A DNA stretch of 13,933 bases from an uncultured Chloroflexota bacterium (GCA_902795255.1 CADBKS010000060.1:1-13933), one strand, 5' to 3'. Counted from the stretch's first letter, positions 1 through 6,375 are shown. Program-made: numbers and translations. The notes: generated by a model not told the origin, from the sequence alone.

Positions 1-20
1 GCCGGCTCATTTTATATTTA

Positions 21-147
21 TCACCAAACCGCGGCGTCCTCTTCGGGTTGTCCATATCTGCCCCGAAGATACTTCCCGTACCCGGCCATGACCTTGTCGA
101 TCAGGTTGTCCGGCAATTCCGAGGGTCTTCAAAAATTCGCGTTTCAT
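21..147 (-). pseudogene. Remnant of phage scaffolding (GP20-like) protein, N-terminus
   Basis: Reading left from the ATG at 147 gives MKREFLKTLGIAG, which runs out of phase. A one-base shift near 108 restores 'DNLIDKVMAGYGKYLRGRYG', ending at the TGA at 21-23; without the shift the frame ends at 7-9. An opening of the form M-K/T-R-E-x-L-K-x-L-G followed by 'IDKVMAxYGK' is what I recall for the phage minor structural/scaffolding GP20 family, which is normally around 150-200 aa, so only the first quarter is present. Upstream is a weak AGAG-type ribosome site. The fragment is frameshifted and truncated, so it is probably dead. Family assignment is from memory on about 40 residues. Confidence 0.4.
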
Positions 148-321
148 TTTTTTCTCTTCTATGCTTGTTTTCGGGATCGCGTCCCCATCAGATTCTGCCG
201 CATACGCCCGGCACCGGCTAACGTAACAAAAAAAGCCACGTCAAGGATTTACTCCTCAACCTGCTTTTTCAGCTCTTGGGTTGATCTGCGGATCGCTCTG
301 CTGTATCTGTTATAACATGGA

Positions 322-357
322 TTTCAAAAAGAAACCCCGGCGTTAATTTACCGGGGT
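322..357 (-). terminator. Rho-independent terminator of the minus-strand small-gene cluster
   Basis: ACCCCGG (334-340) pairs with CCGGGGT (351-357) around a 10-nt loop. On the minus strand the stem is followed by TTTCTTTTTG. It lies 8 nt after the stop codon of the 366-530 gene, which is where a terminator for that transcription unit should be. The stretch between it and the phage remnant (148-321) also contains a short open frame ending at 249-251 (residues ...RSTQELKKQVEE), unidentified. Confidence 0.7.
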
Positions 358-365
358 GGGGGTCA

Positions 366-530
366 TTAGAGTTTACAGCCGTCTTTTTTTGCTCGATCCA
401 TTATTTCTTTGTATTCTTTATATGCTTCTTTGGCTTCTTCCGGAGCGTCGTCACGAATTCCGATTATATTATGATATTCATCTCTTATAACGTAAGGTCG
501 TATGATTTTTGATTTGGGAAAGAAAAACAT
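366..530 (-). CDS. Small hypothetical protein with DDAP motif (54 aa)
   Basis: A 54-residue protein starting MFFFPKSKIIRPYVIRDEY. The ATG at 530 follows AAAGGA with a 6-nt spacer, a good ribosome site. That site sits inside the last codons of the upstream broken frame (TAA, two bases, ATG), so the two look translationally coupled. Residues 22-40 carry IGIRDDAPEEAKEAYKEY, which recurs almost unchanged in the frame at 2261-2422 (IGIRDDAPENAKEEYQKL) and in weaker form at 1118-1336 (LSENAPKEIEEKFWKY). The second half is probably an amphipathic helix rich in Lys and Glu. I do not recognise the family; the arrangement suggests an immunity-like accessory protein. It ends just before a terminator. 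Confidence 0.6.
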   Translation of the reverse strand: MFFFPKSKIIRPYVIRDEYHNIIGIRDDAPEEAKEAYKEYKEIMDRAKKDGCKL

Positions 531-532
531 GA

Positions 533-703
533 TTATTCCTTTATCAGGTGCCAGAGCATTTTAGAATGCGCATATGAATTCTCTTTATTAGTCATATAAT
601 CAGCGACACATTTTCATAATAATTCGCTTGTGTTGTCAAAGCTTCTGTCTGAAATTTGTTCAGCGATCTCAATCTCCACGTAATAATTATAATTGAATCC
701 CAT
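533..703 (-). pseudogene. Broken small gene with in-frame TGA (57 codons)
   Basis: From the ATG at 703 the frame reads MGFNYNYYVEIEIAEQ..., reaches a TGA at 614-616 after 29 residues, and continues in the same frame as KCVADYMTNKENSYAHSKML to a TAA at 533-535. Both halves have the same composition, and the second half supplies the ribosome site for the next gene, so this was probably one 56-residue protein stopped by a point mutation (for example GGA to TGA). There is no strong ribosome site at 703. An internal start at 'MTNKENS' is possible. Function unknown; its position directly before a DDAP-motif gene is echoed at 2423-2551. Confidence 0.45.
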
Positions 704-723
704 TGAATTTATGGTTGATTAGA

Positions 724-846
724 TTAGCGTATGGTCAGTTTCCATGTTGGCCAGGCATCAATAGCGACTTGTGCTGAATCGCTGTCTGGTGCATATGCTG
801 CGGATCGATCCGCTTTATTTCGCCTATGCCTTATAAAAATTATCAC
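724..846 (-). CDS. Possible 40-aa frame overlapping the upstream gene (uncertain)
   Basis: A GTG at 846 overlaps the TGA of the 843-1013 gene (GTGA) and opens a 40-residue frame ending ...VAIDAWPTWKLTIR at a TAA at 724-726. The four-base overlap is typical of coupled genes, and the C-terminus looks protein-like. There is no clear ribosome site, no recognised domain, and the frame is short. It may be a leftover C-terminus of a larger lost gene rather than a gene of its own. Confidence 0.2.
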   Translation of the reverse strand: MIIFIRHRRNKADRSAAYAPDSDSAQVAIDAWPTWKLTIR

Positions 847-1013
847 TTCTCTGTTTGTGCCTTTATTATTTTTGCAATAAGATCCTTGAGTTCAGCTTCA
901 GCTTCGGATATTATCCGTTTTTTCTCCTCATCTGGAATGTTAGGGTCAGATTGAGGTATAAGATACCCATCATATTCTTCTGATGCGAAAAACTGACCCT
1001 GGCGATTGTTCAT
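843..1013 (-). CDS. Small hypothetical acidic/helical protein (56 aa)
   Basis: Starts MNNRQGQFFASEEYDGYLIP at the ATG at 1013, with AAGGAAG about 6 nt upstream, so translation is plausible. Residues 21-30 are a Pro/Asp linker (QSDPNIPDEE). Residues 31-56 form one strongly predicted amphipathic helix (KKRIISEAEAELKDLIAKII) suited to a coiled coil or small dimeric partner. There is no signal peptide or membrane segment. I recognise no family. It sits among the immunity-like genes on the same strand and ends in a TGA overlapping a possible downstream GTG start. Composition is AT-rich compared with the core genes further right. Confidence 0.5.
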   Translation of the reverse strand: MNNRQGQFFASEEYDGYLIPQSDPNIPDEEKKRIISEAEAELKDLIAKIIKAQTEK

Positions 1014-1117
1014 AATATTCTTCCTTTCAAAATGTACTGTTCAGGTAAATAATACCATTAATCTTTCGTTAGATCCGACAGGCATCTGAAGATTATCGGA
1101 ATGTTGTTTTCGTATTA

Positions 1118-1336
1118 TCAGTTAAATTTTTTCCGATTCTCAATAATATAGCGGTATTCAGGGGGTATGTTTTCTTTCACCCAGGTGATAGACATCCCAT
1201 CAGCATCATCAGCCTGATATTTCCAAAACTTTTCTTCGATTTCTTTAGGAGCATTCTCGGATAATTGCTGATATCCATGATCGTCAATATAAATATACGG
1301 TTCAATATCTTCCCAATAGGGCGAATAAATCATCAT
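1118..1336 (-). CDS. Small hypothetical protein, divergent DDAP-motif relative (72 aa)
   Basis: Starts MMIYSPYWEDIEPYIYIDDH. Its residues 25-41 (QQLSENAPKEIEEKFWK) align with the 'GIRDDAPEEAKEAYKEY' block of the 366-530 gene, and 'PYIYIDDHGY' aligns with 'PYVIRDEYHN' before it, so the two appear distantly paralogous. The C-terminal third (WVKENIPPEYRYIIENRKKF) is extra. The ribosome site is poor: GGAG lies about 11 nt upstream of the paired ATG codons. The protein has no membrane segment and is acidic and aromatic-rich, as many immunity proteins are. Function not recognised. The 155 bases upstream (1337-1491) contain no frame I can support. Confidence 0.5.
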   Translation of the reverse strand: MMIYSPYWEDIEPYIYIDDHGYQQLSENAPKEIEEKFWKYQADDADGMSITWVKENIPPEYRYIIENRKKFN

Positions 1337-1491
1337 TGTTTTATAGACTCCATAATAGTTAATTTGGCATAAATTATCATCTGATCACAAAGCAGACATA
1401 TATCAGGCTGGATTTATAATTCTATTTGATTAATATTTCAGCTTTTGAATGATTATGTTAGGTTGGCATCGTTTATTTAAAGTTCCGGATA

Positions 1492-1809
1492 TTACACACT
1501 GCATTCATACCAGGGAACACGGTAATATTCATCTGGAACAGGGACGGGACCTCCCGGGGGAATCTCGTCCCATCCAAATTCTTCTCCCTCGATTTCATTA
1601 CCGGTTTCTTTATCAATACAGAAGCATAATGTGCGTCCTGATAACTGCAATGCAAAGGGCTGGTCGTATGAATCTAAATCGACATAATCAAATCCGATCG
1701 TCCAATATGTAATTCTGTCATAAGCCTGATCAACGCCGATTTCGTAAACGGCGTTAAGCTTTTCGCGTTTCTCAAATGCAATTTTACAGGCTTCATTCAG
1801 CGTGACCAT
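1492..1809 (-). CDS. Immunity-like small protein (105 aa)
   Basis: Starts MVTLNEACKIAFEKREKLNA, with GAGGGG 8 nt upstream of the ATG. It is paralogous in layout to the next gene (1931-2230): both open M-[VI]-T-x(3)-A-C-x(2)-A-F, have a central 'FD/CFD' strand region, then a 'K-x-T/D-G-x-x-I/L' turn (here 'DKETGNEIEGEE', residues 66-77) and a Pro-rich acidic tail (DEIPPGGPVPVPDEYY). An N-terminal helix, a few strands and a 'KETGE' turn are what I associate with small immunity proteins of polymorphic-toxin systems (Imm35/YrhB-like layout). That is a resemblance, not an assignment. It is intact, cytosolic and without membrane segments. Confidence 0.6.
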   Translation of the reverse strand: MVTLNEACKIAFEKREKLNAVYEIGVDQAYDRITYWTIGFDYVDLDSYDQPFALQLSGRTLCFCIDKETGNEIEGEEFGWDEIPPGGPVPVPDEYYRVPWYECSV

Positions 1810-1930
1810 TTTACATTCCCCTCAAACATACCAACATACTTCGTATTTGTTGTCTAAATGCGGAGTGCTCCCTTTATTTCAAATCTGATGAATTTCAAAA
1901 GAAAACTGCTGCGATAGTTCTGGGCCTTTG

Positions 1931-2230
1931 TTATTCCCTGTACTCATACGGAATGTCCAGTTCTTTAGCATTGTCTATTATGTCTCCATAGTCTGTGTCC
2001 GGAAAATATGGCGGATAATCAATAAGATCCCCGTCTGATTTGCGGATGTCGTATTCATGCTTCCCGCCCATGGGATAATATTGCTTTCCTGTATTATCGA
2101 AACAGCCGATCTGAAAGGTGTAAAAGTCCCCACAATCCAATGCGCGAACGATTTTAGCTTTTATACCGTGTTCCGCATACTCCCTTTTTCTGCTGAACGC
2201 TTTCTGACAGGCATCAATATAGGTAATCAT
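1931..2230 (-). CDS. Immunity-like small protein, paralogue of the 105-aa protein (99 aa)
   Basis: Starts MITYIDACQKAFSRKREYAE. The start is well fixed: AAAGGAGGA lies 7 nt before the ATG at 2230, the best ribosome site in this cluster. The 'M-I-T-x(3)-A-C-x(2)-A-F' opening, the central 'FQIGCFDNTGKQYY' and 'IRKSDGDLIDYPP' match the layout of the neighbouring 105-aa gene, pointing to duplication and divergence. The C-terminal segment (GDIIDNAKELDIPYEYRE) is acidic. There is no signal or membrane segment. It is probably a small cytosolic binding protein, perhaps an immunity protein. No cognate toxin is visible in the window. Confidence 0.6.
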   Translation of the reverse strand: MITYIDACQKAFSRKREYAEHGIKAKIVRALDCGDFYTFQIGCFDNTGKQYYPMGGKHEYDIRKSDGDLIDYPPYFPDTDYGDIIDNAKELDIPYEYRE

Positions 2231-2260
2231 TGCTGTTTCCTCCTTTCAGCAAATTCTTAG

Positions 2261-2551
2261 CTAAATATGTCCGCAAGCCGCTATTTCTCTTTTCATAATT
2301 TCTATTAGCTTTTGGTATTCTTCCTTTGCATTCTCCGGAGCATCATCCCGGATTCCAATAAGGCCTTCATCAGAAAAAATGCCATATTTGTTAATGAGAT
2401 TGAAATCAATTCCGAAAATCATTTAGGTATTACTTTCATAGACAGAGCTGAATTTTACAACAGTTTCTTTTGGCTTGTTCTTCGCGATTTCCGAAAATAT
2501 TTCGGCAAAAGATATCTGTTTATAATTATACCCCTTACTAAATTTGATCAT
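2261..2551 (-). pseudogene. DDAP-motif gene split by an in-frame TAA
   Basis: One continuous frame runs from the ATG at 2551 (MIKFSKGYNYKQISFAEIF...) to a TAA at 2423-2425. It resumes with an immediately adjacent ATG at 2422 (MIFGIDFNLINKYGIFSDEG) and ends at a TAG at 2261-2263. The distal half (53 aa) holds IGIRDDAPENAKEEYQKL, nearly identical to the block in the 366-530 gene. The ATG at 2422 lacks a ribosome site and neither does 2551 have one. Either this is a single decayed gene of about 95 codons, or two genes joined TAA-ATG and coupled by reinitiation. I favour decay, but the same two-part layout at 366-703 keeps the second option open. Confidence 0.4.
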
Positions 2552-2663
2552 GTTTATGCGTCTGTGCTTATGTGTAGCGTATCTAGCTGCTGTCGGGTGT
2601 AATAAAAAATTCTGATCAAAAATGCATGAATTTTTGGATTTGTCATAAACCCAAAATAAACCG

Positions 2664-2672
2664 TGGTAAAAT
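2664..2672 (+). promoter_or_regulatory. Extended -10 promoter for the tRNA/tig unit
   Basis: TGGTAAAAT is an extended -10 element (TGn plus TAAAAT), placing the start near 2679, about 6 bases before the first tRNA. TTGTCA at 2640-2645 is a -35-like hexamer but the spacing is too long (21) for it to pair well. It is the only convincing promoter between the minus-strand cluster and the tRNAs. Confidence 0.5.
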
Positions 2673-2684
2673 ATCAGATTGTAT

Positions 2685-2756
2685 GCGCCTATAGTGAAGT
2701 GGATATCACATTACCCTCCGGAGGTAAGAGCCTGAGTTCGAGTCTCAGTAGGCGTA
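2685..2756 (+). tRNA. tRNA-Arg (anticodon CCG)
   Basis: The full cloverleaf can be drawn. Acceptor GCGCCTA pairs with TAGGCGT (G-T at the first pair). The D stem is GTGA/TCAC. The anticodon stem is TTACC/GGTAA around loop CTCCGGA, with anticodon CCG at 2718-2720. A 4-nt variable region precedes T stem CTGAG/CTCAG with loop TTCGAGT; the discriminator base is A. CCA is not encoded. It reads the rare arginine codon CGG. Confidence 0.92.
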
Positions 2757-2764
2757 CTTGGATT

Positions 2765-2846
2765 GGGGGAGTGCTGGAACTGGCAGACAGGCATGACTTA
2801 GGATCATGTGCCTAAAGGCGTGAGGGTTCGAGCCCCTCCTTCCCTA
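2765..2846 (+). tRNA. tRNA-Leu (anticodon UAG)
   Basis: A class II tRNA only 8 nt after the tRNA-Arg, certainly co-transcribed. Acceptor GGGGGAG pairs with CTTCCCT (two wobble pairs). The anticodon stem is CATGA/TCATG around CTTAGGA, with anticodon TAG at 2799-2801. The long variable arm contains the stem GCCT/AGGC (about 2810-2820). The T arm is GAGGG-TTCGAGC-CCCTC and the discriminator A. It reads CUN leucine codons. Confidence 0.93.
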
Positions 2847-2899
2847 CTGACAGTTCCGGAACCGCCCGGAAAACACAACTAATAAATGAGGAACCAACC

Positions 2900-4339
2900 T
2901 TGAAAATCGAAAAGCAAAACCTTGAAAACCATGAAGTAAAACTCGATGTCACCCTTGACAAAGAGGAATTTGCGCCTTATATGAACAAAGCCGCCCGGAA
3001 GATCGCCGGTTCTCAGAAGATCCCCGGTTTCCGCCCCGGCAAAGCTCCCGCGAGTGTGATCCGCAACATGTTCGGCGAACTCGCGATCGCGCAGGAAGCT
3101 TTCGATATGTTCCTTGAAGAGAAATACGCTGCCATCCTGAACGAAGCCGAAGTCGAACCCGGTGCCATGGGCCGACTGGACAACATCGAAGATATCATCA
3201 ACCCGAAATTCTCCCTGATCGTCCCGCTGAAAGCCACCGTTGAACTCGGCGATTACCGCGATGTTCGCGAAGACTACACTGAAGAAGAACTGACCGATAA
3301 GGAAGTCGAAGACGCGCTCAAAAGCCTGAAAGAGCCCTATGCCGAACAGGAACCCGCCGAAGGCGAGATCGAAGACGGCGAAATGGTCTACGTTATGATC
3401 AAGGGTGAGCTCGACCAGCCGATGGAAGAAGGCGGCACGACCGAACTGGTAAAAGAAATGCCCTATCAGTTCCTTGTCGGATCCGATGACGATGAAGGCA
3501 GTTCCTGGCCTTATCCGAAATTCACACAGTGCCTGATCGGCCACAAAGAAGGCGATGTTGTCACCTCTGAATATACCTATCCGGAAAACACCGTGATGGA
3601 AAGCCTGAAGGGGAAGACCGCCACTTATACCACGACGATCCAGAGCGTCAAGAAAATGGTCCTGCCCGAAAGCGACGATGAATTCGCGAAGAATTTCGGC
3701 AAGGAAACTTTTGCCGACCTCCTCGATGAACTGAAGAAGAACCTGAGCGAAAGCAAGAAACGCTCCGAAGAGAACAAATACATCGAAGCCGTTGTCAAGA
3801 AGATCACCGACGGTGCGAAGGTCGAGTATTCCGCTTCCGAACTGAAGAACGAGATCGATGAACGCCTGAGCGAACTCAAAGAAAACCTGAAACAGCGCGG
3901 TGTCGGTTTTGACGCATGGCTGAAGATGAAGAAGACCGACGAAGAAAAGTTCGTTGAAGACGAGATCAAACCCGTCGCAGAAGAACAGCTGAAGCGCAAG
4001 CTGGTCCTGAGCGAATTCGCCAAACTGGAAAAGATCGATCTGAACTTCGAAAAATTCCAGGCCAAGGCCAAGGAAATGATGGACTACATGAAGCCGCAGC
4101 TTGACCAGGTCAAGAACAAGAAACAGCGTCAGGAAATGATCAATAACATTCAGGAAAATGCGCTGAATGAAAGCTATCTTGGCGAAGTTTTCGGCCGGAT
4201 GATGTCCATCGCAAAGGGTGAAAATCCGGAGATCGTCGACCACGAAAAGGAAAGCGCGGAAGCCGCAGCCAAAGCAGCCGCTGAAGCAGCAGCCGAGATC
4301 GAATCCGAAAAACAGTCCGAAGAAAAGGCTGAAGAATAA
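2900..4339 (+). CDS. tig: Trigger factor, ribosome-associated chaperone
   Basis: Trigger factor binds the ribosome at the exit tunnel and shields nascent chains. The ribosome-binding signature GFRPGKAP is at residues 43-50, within the N-terminal domain that opens 'KIEKQNLENHEVKLDV'. A PPIase (FKBP-like) segment follows at about 155-250, and a long helical substrate-binding C-terminal domain reaches about residue 440. The start is TTG at 2900: GAGGA lies 7 nt upstream and no ATG fits. The protein is 479 aa against about 430 in E. coli. The excess is an Ala/Glu/Lys tail (residues 441-479), probably disordered or a single helix. The PPIase segment lacks the usual 'FxG...GFE' pattern, suggesting weak or no isomerase activity. 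It follows two tRNAs and has its own terminator; clpP/clpX are not adjacent. Overall style resembles Anaerolineae homologues. Confidence 0.95.
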   Translation: MKIEKQNLENHEVKLDVTLDKEEFAPYMNKAARKIAGSQKIPGFRPGKAPASVIRNMFGELAIAQEAFDMFLEEKYAAILNEAEVEPGAMGRLDNIEDIINPKFSLIVPLKATVELGDYRDVREDYTEEELTDKEVEDALKSLKEPYAEQEPAEGEIEDGEMVYVMIKGELDQPMEEGGTTELVKEMPYQFLVGSDDDEGSSWPYPKFTQCLIGHKEGDVVTSEYTYPENTVMESLKGKTATYTTTIQSVKKMVLPESDDEFAKNFGKETFADLLDELKKNLSESKKRSEENKYIEAVVKKITDGAKVEYSASELKNEIDERLSELKENLKQRGVGFDAWLKMKKTDEEKFVEDEIKPVAEEQLKRKLVLSEFAKLEKIDLNFEKFQAKAKEMMDYMKPQLDQVKNKKQRQEMINNIQENALNESYLGEVFGRMMSIAKGENPEIVDHEKESAEAAAKAAAEAAAEIESEKQSEEKAEE

Positions 4340-4352
4340 TCGTATAAAATGA

Positions 4353-4375
4353 GAGCGCCGAAAGGCGCTCTTTTC
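4353..4375 (+). terminator. Rho-independent terminator after tig
   Basis: A perfect 7-bp stem GAGCGCC/GGCGCTC with loop GAAA is followed by TTTTCATTT, 13 bases after the tig stop codon. Further right, GCCCGATCGGGC at 4392-4403 is a perfect 12-bp palindrome in the gap before the convergent rhodanese gene. It lacks a T-run and its role is unclear. Confidence 0.9.
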
Positions 4376-4470
4376 ATTTAATCTGCCGGCAGCCCGATCG
4401 GGCACGGAACTGTGTACAAAGACCTCAGCCCTGCGCAAAGAATGCGTCCATAAGGCATATCACAGATTTC

Positions 4471-4860
4471 CTACCGCTCCAGTTCACCTTTCCAGGATAG
4501 GATCCCGCCGAAATCATAGACCCGGGTATAACCGAGTGATACCAGCTTTTCCGCAGCCTGCCGGGAACGGATGCCGGTGCGGCAATGGACCAGAAGAAGC
4601 CTGTCTGTATCGGGCAGTTCCGGAGGTCTTTCAGTTCCGATCTCTTCGTTCGGAATGTTCACGGCACCGGGAATGTGGCCTTCAGCATATTCGTCCGGTC
4701 TGCGGACATCAACGATGATGTATTCAGCCTCTTTTTCCATCATGGACGCGGCCTCTTCCGCTGTGATCAGATGATATGCGGGGGAGCTGGTTTCTTTCTT
4801 TGAACAGGACACACTGCAGAATATCAGGCCCAAAACGATCAGAATATAAAACTTCCGCAT
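4471..4860 (-). CDS. Rhodanese-like domain protein, probably an exported lipoprotein
   Basis: A single-domain rhodanese (sulfurtransferase fold), 129 aa from the ATG at 4860. That start is fixed by AAAGGAGA just upstream and by the signal peptide that follows; the longer open frame upstream is not protein-like. Residues 1-18 are a signal sequence (MRKFYILIVLGLIFCSVS) with Cys19 as a possible lipid-modified residue, although the lipobox (SVSC) lacks the usual Leu at -3. The domain spans about 30-128, with 'DVRRPDEYAEGHIPGAVNIP' and active loop C-R-T-G-I-R-S with the catalytic Cys at residue 93. A short CxxGxR loop fits PspE/GlpE-type thiosulfate or polysulfide sulfurtransferases acting outside the membrane. 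The substrate is unknown. It is convergent with tig and divergent from the next gene. Confidence 0.85.
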   Translation of the reverse strand: MRKFYILIVLGLIFCSVSCSKKETSSPAYHLITAEEAASMMEKEAEYIIVDVRRPDEYAEGHIPGAVNIPNEEIGTERPPELPDTDRLLLVHCRTGIRSRQAAEKLVSLGYTRVYDFGGILSWKGELER

Positions 4861-4975
4861 GGTTTCTCCTTTCATCGGACCGGGCCACGGTTCTGACAGC
4901 CGATCCGCAATTAATTGTAACAGCCAATCCTGAAATCGCTGCCGTACCCGGCAGCTGCGGGAGGCAGATCTGTTA

Positions 4976-5003
4976 TATAATGAACGGATCAACAAACGAT
5001 CCG
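4976..5003. promoter_or_regulatory. Divergent intergenic region: TATAAT box and CGGATC/GATCCG hairpin
   Basis: The 268-base gap between the rhodanese and the membrane-protein gene holds a consensus -10 box TATAAT (4976-4981, plus strand) without a good -35. It is followed by CGGATC-aacaaac-GATCCG (4985-5003), a perfect 6-bp inverted repeat where a start site or operator would lie. The promoter would leave about a 140-nt leader before the gene at 5129. A bare hairpin with no T-run is not a terminator. Confidence 0.35.
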
Positions 5004-5128
5004 CCGTATTCGGATGCATCCCTGAAATAATATAAGGGAACTTTTTTCTGAAACAGTGCATTTAATCTGCAGAACAGAATGATTTATCAGGCGGATTTCC
5101 GCCTGATCGGTTTCAGAGAGAGGCTGAT

Positions 5129-5689
5129 ATGGAAAACAAAAACGAACCATTCGACCGAATGATCTTCAGTGAAGAAAAATACCCGGCCGAGATCCGGATG
5201 GGCGAAGACGGATTTTACCGCTGGCGATATAAACTGGATGCGTATCATGACCGGAAAGAATACGCATTTATGGCAAAATTCTGGCTGATTTTCGCCTGTG
5301 CCGGGATCGTCCCGGGTGTTCTGATCGGCCGGAGCGGGGCCCGCGCGGTCCTGTATGGTCTGGCCGGATTCGGGATTTTTCTGGCCGCGGGTATCCTGAT
5401 TACGCTTTTTGTCCGCCTGATGGACGGAGGACCTTCCCTGCGCTGGTATAAAATGAATGAGGAATATGTTCAGATTCAGCCTTCGGGAAGAGGGTCCGGC
5501 ATCAATCACTTCAGCATCGTACAGAAGATCTTCCTGGATCCGCTGCACAATGAGATCCGGCTTGCTACAAAATACGGCAATGCCTATCTGTTCGCCCGCG
5601 CAGAGGATTTCGAACTGCTCGAAAATCATGTATTGAAAAATTCGCCGGGATCCGCCGAGATCATCCGGGAAGATCAGGCGGAGGACTGA
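5129..5689 (+). CDS. Membrane protein with two transmembrane helices, function unknown
   Basis: 186 aa. The ATG follows AGAGAGG with a short spacer. Cytosolic residues 1-47 are charged. Two hydrophobic helices (about 48-66 and 74-96) are separated by a short loop (GRSGARA). The C-terminal part (105-180) looks like a beta-rich fold ending in a helix: 'WYKMNEEYVQIQPSGRGSG' ... 'FSIVQKIFLDPLHNEIRLAT' ... 'YLFARAEDFELLENHVLK'. Two helices followed by a strand-rich domain with a C-terminal helix is the layout of bacterial PH-like (YcxB/bPH-type) membrane proteins, which is my best guess on layout only. The next gene starts 56 bases later on the same strand, so they may be co-transcribed. Ends in TGA, showing that TGA is a stop in this genome. 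Confidence 0.75.
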   Translation: MENKNEPFDRMIFSEEKYPAEIRMGEDGFYRWRYKLDAYHDRKEYAFMAKFWLIFACAGIVPGVLIGRSGARAVLYGLAGFGIFLAAGILITLFVRLMDGGPSLRWYKMNEEYVQIQPSGRGSGINHFSIVQKIFLDPLHNEIRLATKYGNAYLFARAEDFELLENHVLKNSPGSAEIIREDQAED

Positions 5690-5745
5690 AAGCCGGTATC
5701 CGGTATTGATGATGAGGCTCAACTGATCCGCAGAAAGAGAGCACT

Positions 5746-6231
5746 ATGAATAAAGATGAGATCCTGATGCTTCTCCGGCAAAAGGGGATTCCTTACGAAT
5801 ATGCCGGACACCGGGCTGTTTATAATATGGAGGAAATGCGCGAAGTTCACCTGCCGCATCCGGAAGCCGAAGCCAAAAACCTGTTCGTCCGTGACGACAA
5901 GAAACGGAATTATTATCTGATCACGGTCAGGGGAGAAAAACGGATCGATCTGAAAAAATTTCAGTCCGATCAGGGGACCAGGCGCCTTTCCTTTGCATCC
6001 GATGATGATCTGATGTCGATCCTCGGCCTTACGCCCGGAGCGGTATCCCCCTTCGGCCTTCTGAATGACAGCGAACACAGAACCGTATTTTTCATCGACC
6101 GGGAATTCACCGACGCGGATGCCCTTATCGGTGTCCATCCGAACGAAAACACAGCTACCGTATGGCTGAAAACCTCGGATCTGATCCGCCTCATTTCGGA
6201 AAAGGGGACGACAGTTATTGCCTTCAGTTGA
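5746..6231 (+). CDS. YbaK/ProX-type aminoacyl-tRNA deacylase (PrdX-like)
   Basis: A 161-residue free-standing editing domain of the YbaK/ProRS-INS superfamily, which hydrolyses mischarged aminoacyl-tRNAs such as Ala-tRNA(Pro). Family landmarks in order: 'EAEAKNLFVRDDKKRNYYL' with the invariant Lys44, 'GLTPGAVSPFGLLND' around residues 95-108, and 'IGVHPNENTATVWL' at about 128-141, the substrate-pocket segment. Length is as expected (about 160-170). The Gly-x-x-Pro-Gly-x-Val-Ser-Pro-Phe and His-Pro-Asn-Glu-Asn-Thr patterns favour the PrdX/ProXp-ala branch over YbaK proper. The start ATG at 5746 has GAAAGAGAG upstream. Ends in TGA. Likely cytosolic housekeeping; possibly transcribed with the preceding membrane protein. 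Confidence 0.88.
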   Translation: MNKDEILMLLRQKGIPYEYAGHRAVYNMEEMREVHLPHPEAEAKNLFVRDDKKRNYYLITVRGEKRIDLKKFQSDQGTRRLSFASDDDLMSILGLTPGAVSPFGLLNDSEHRTVFFIDREFTDADALIGVHPNENTATVWLKTSDLIRLISEKGTTVIAFS

Positions 6232-6375
6232 TATTAAGACAAAAAAGAGCGGAAATTATTATATAATATGATTAATGTCCCTCATAGTACGAAGTTAATT
6301 GTTTAAGTTACCGGTGAAAAAGCACATTGGTGCAGGGTATAAATATCAGAATTTTTTATGTAAAGGTGAAATGAC
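6232..6375. other. Gap with promoter-like TATAAT and no gene
   Basis: AT-rich stretch after the deacylase gene. ATTATTATATAATATG at 6257-6272 contains a perfect TATAAT but no frame of useful length follows. GCAC-ATTG-GTGC forms a small hairpin near 6320. There is no T-run terminator for the upstream genes that I can see. It borders the decayed AAA+ gene. Confidence 0.4.

Noticed and set aside
88..315. 75-codon plus-strand frame at the left edge
   Set aside because: No ribosome site and no domain; it lies opposite the phage remnant and other minus-strand frames.
2057..2602. Plus-strand frames (67 and 96 codons) in the small-gene array
   Set aside because: Antisense to minus-strand genes with shared motifs and, at 2230, a strong ribosome site.
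1..2846. Classical integration of a mobile element into the tRNA genes
   Set aside because: Elements normally enter at the 3' end of a tRNA, but here the accessory region lies on the 5' side and the 3' side holds tig; no copy of the tRNA 3' end was seen in 1-2640.
2879..4438. 519-codon minus-strand open frame opposite trigger factor
   Set aside because: Phe/Leu/Asp-rich antisense shadow of a GC-balanced, Glu/Lys-rich gene; the plus strand has a clear domain signature, ribosome site and terminator.
4861..5061. N-terminal extension of the rhodanese frame to 5061
   Set aside because: Arg/Ser-rich translation of the intergenic region; the start at 4860 has a ribosome site and begins a signal peptide.
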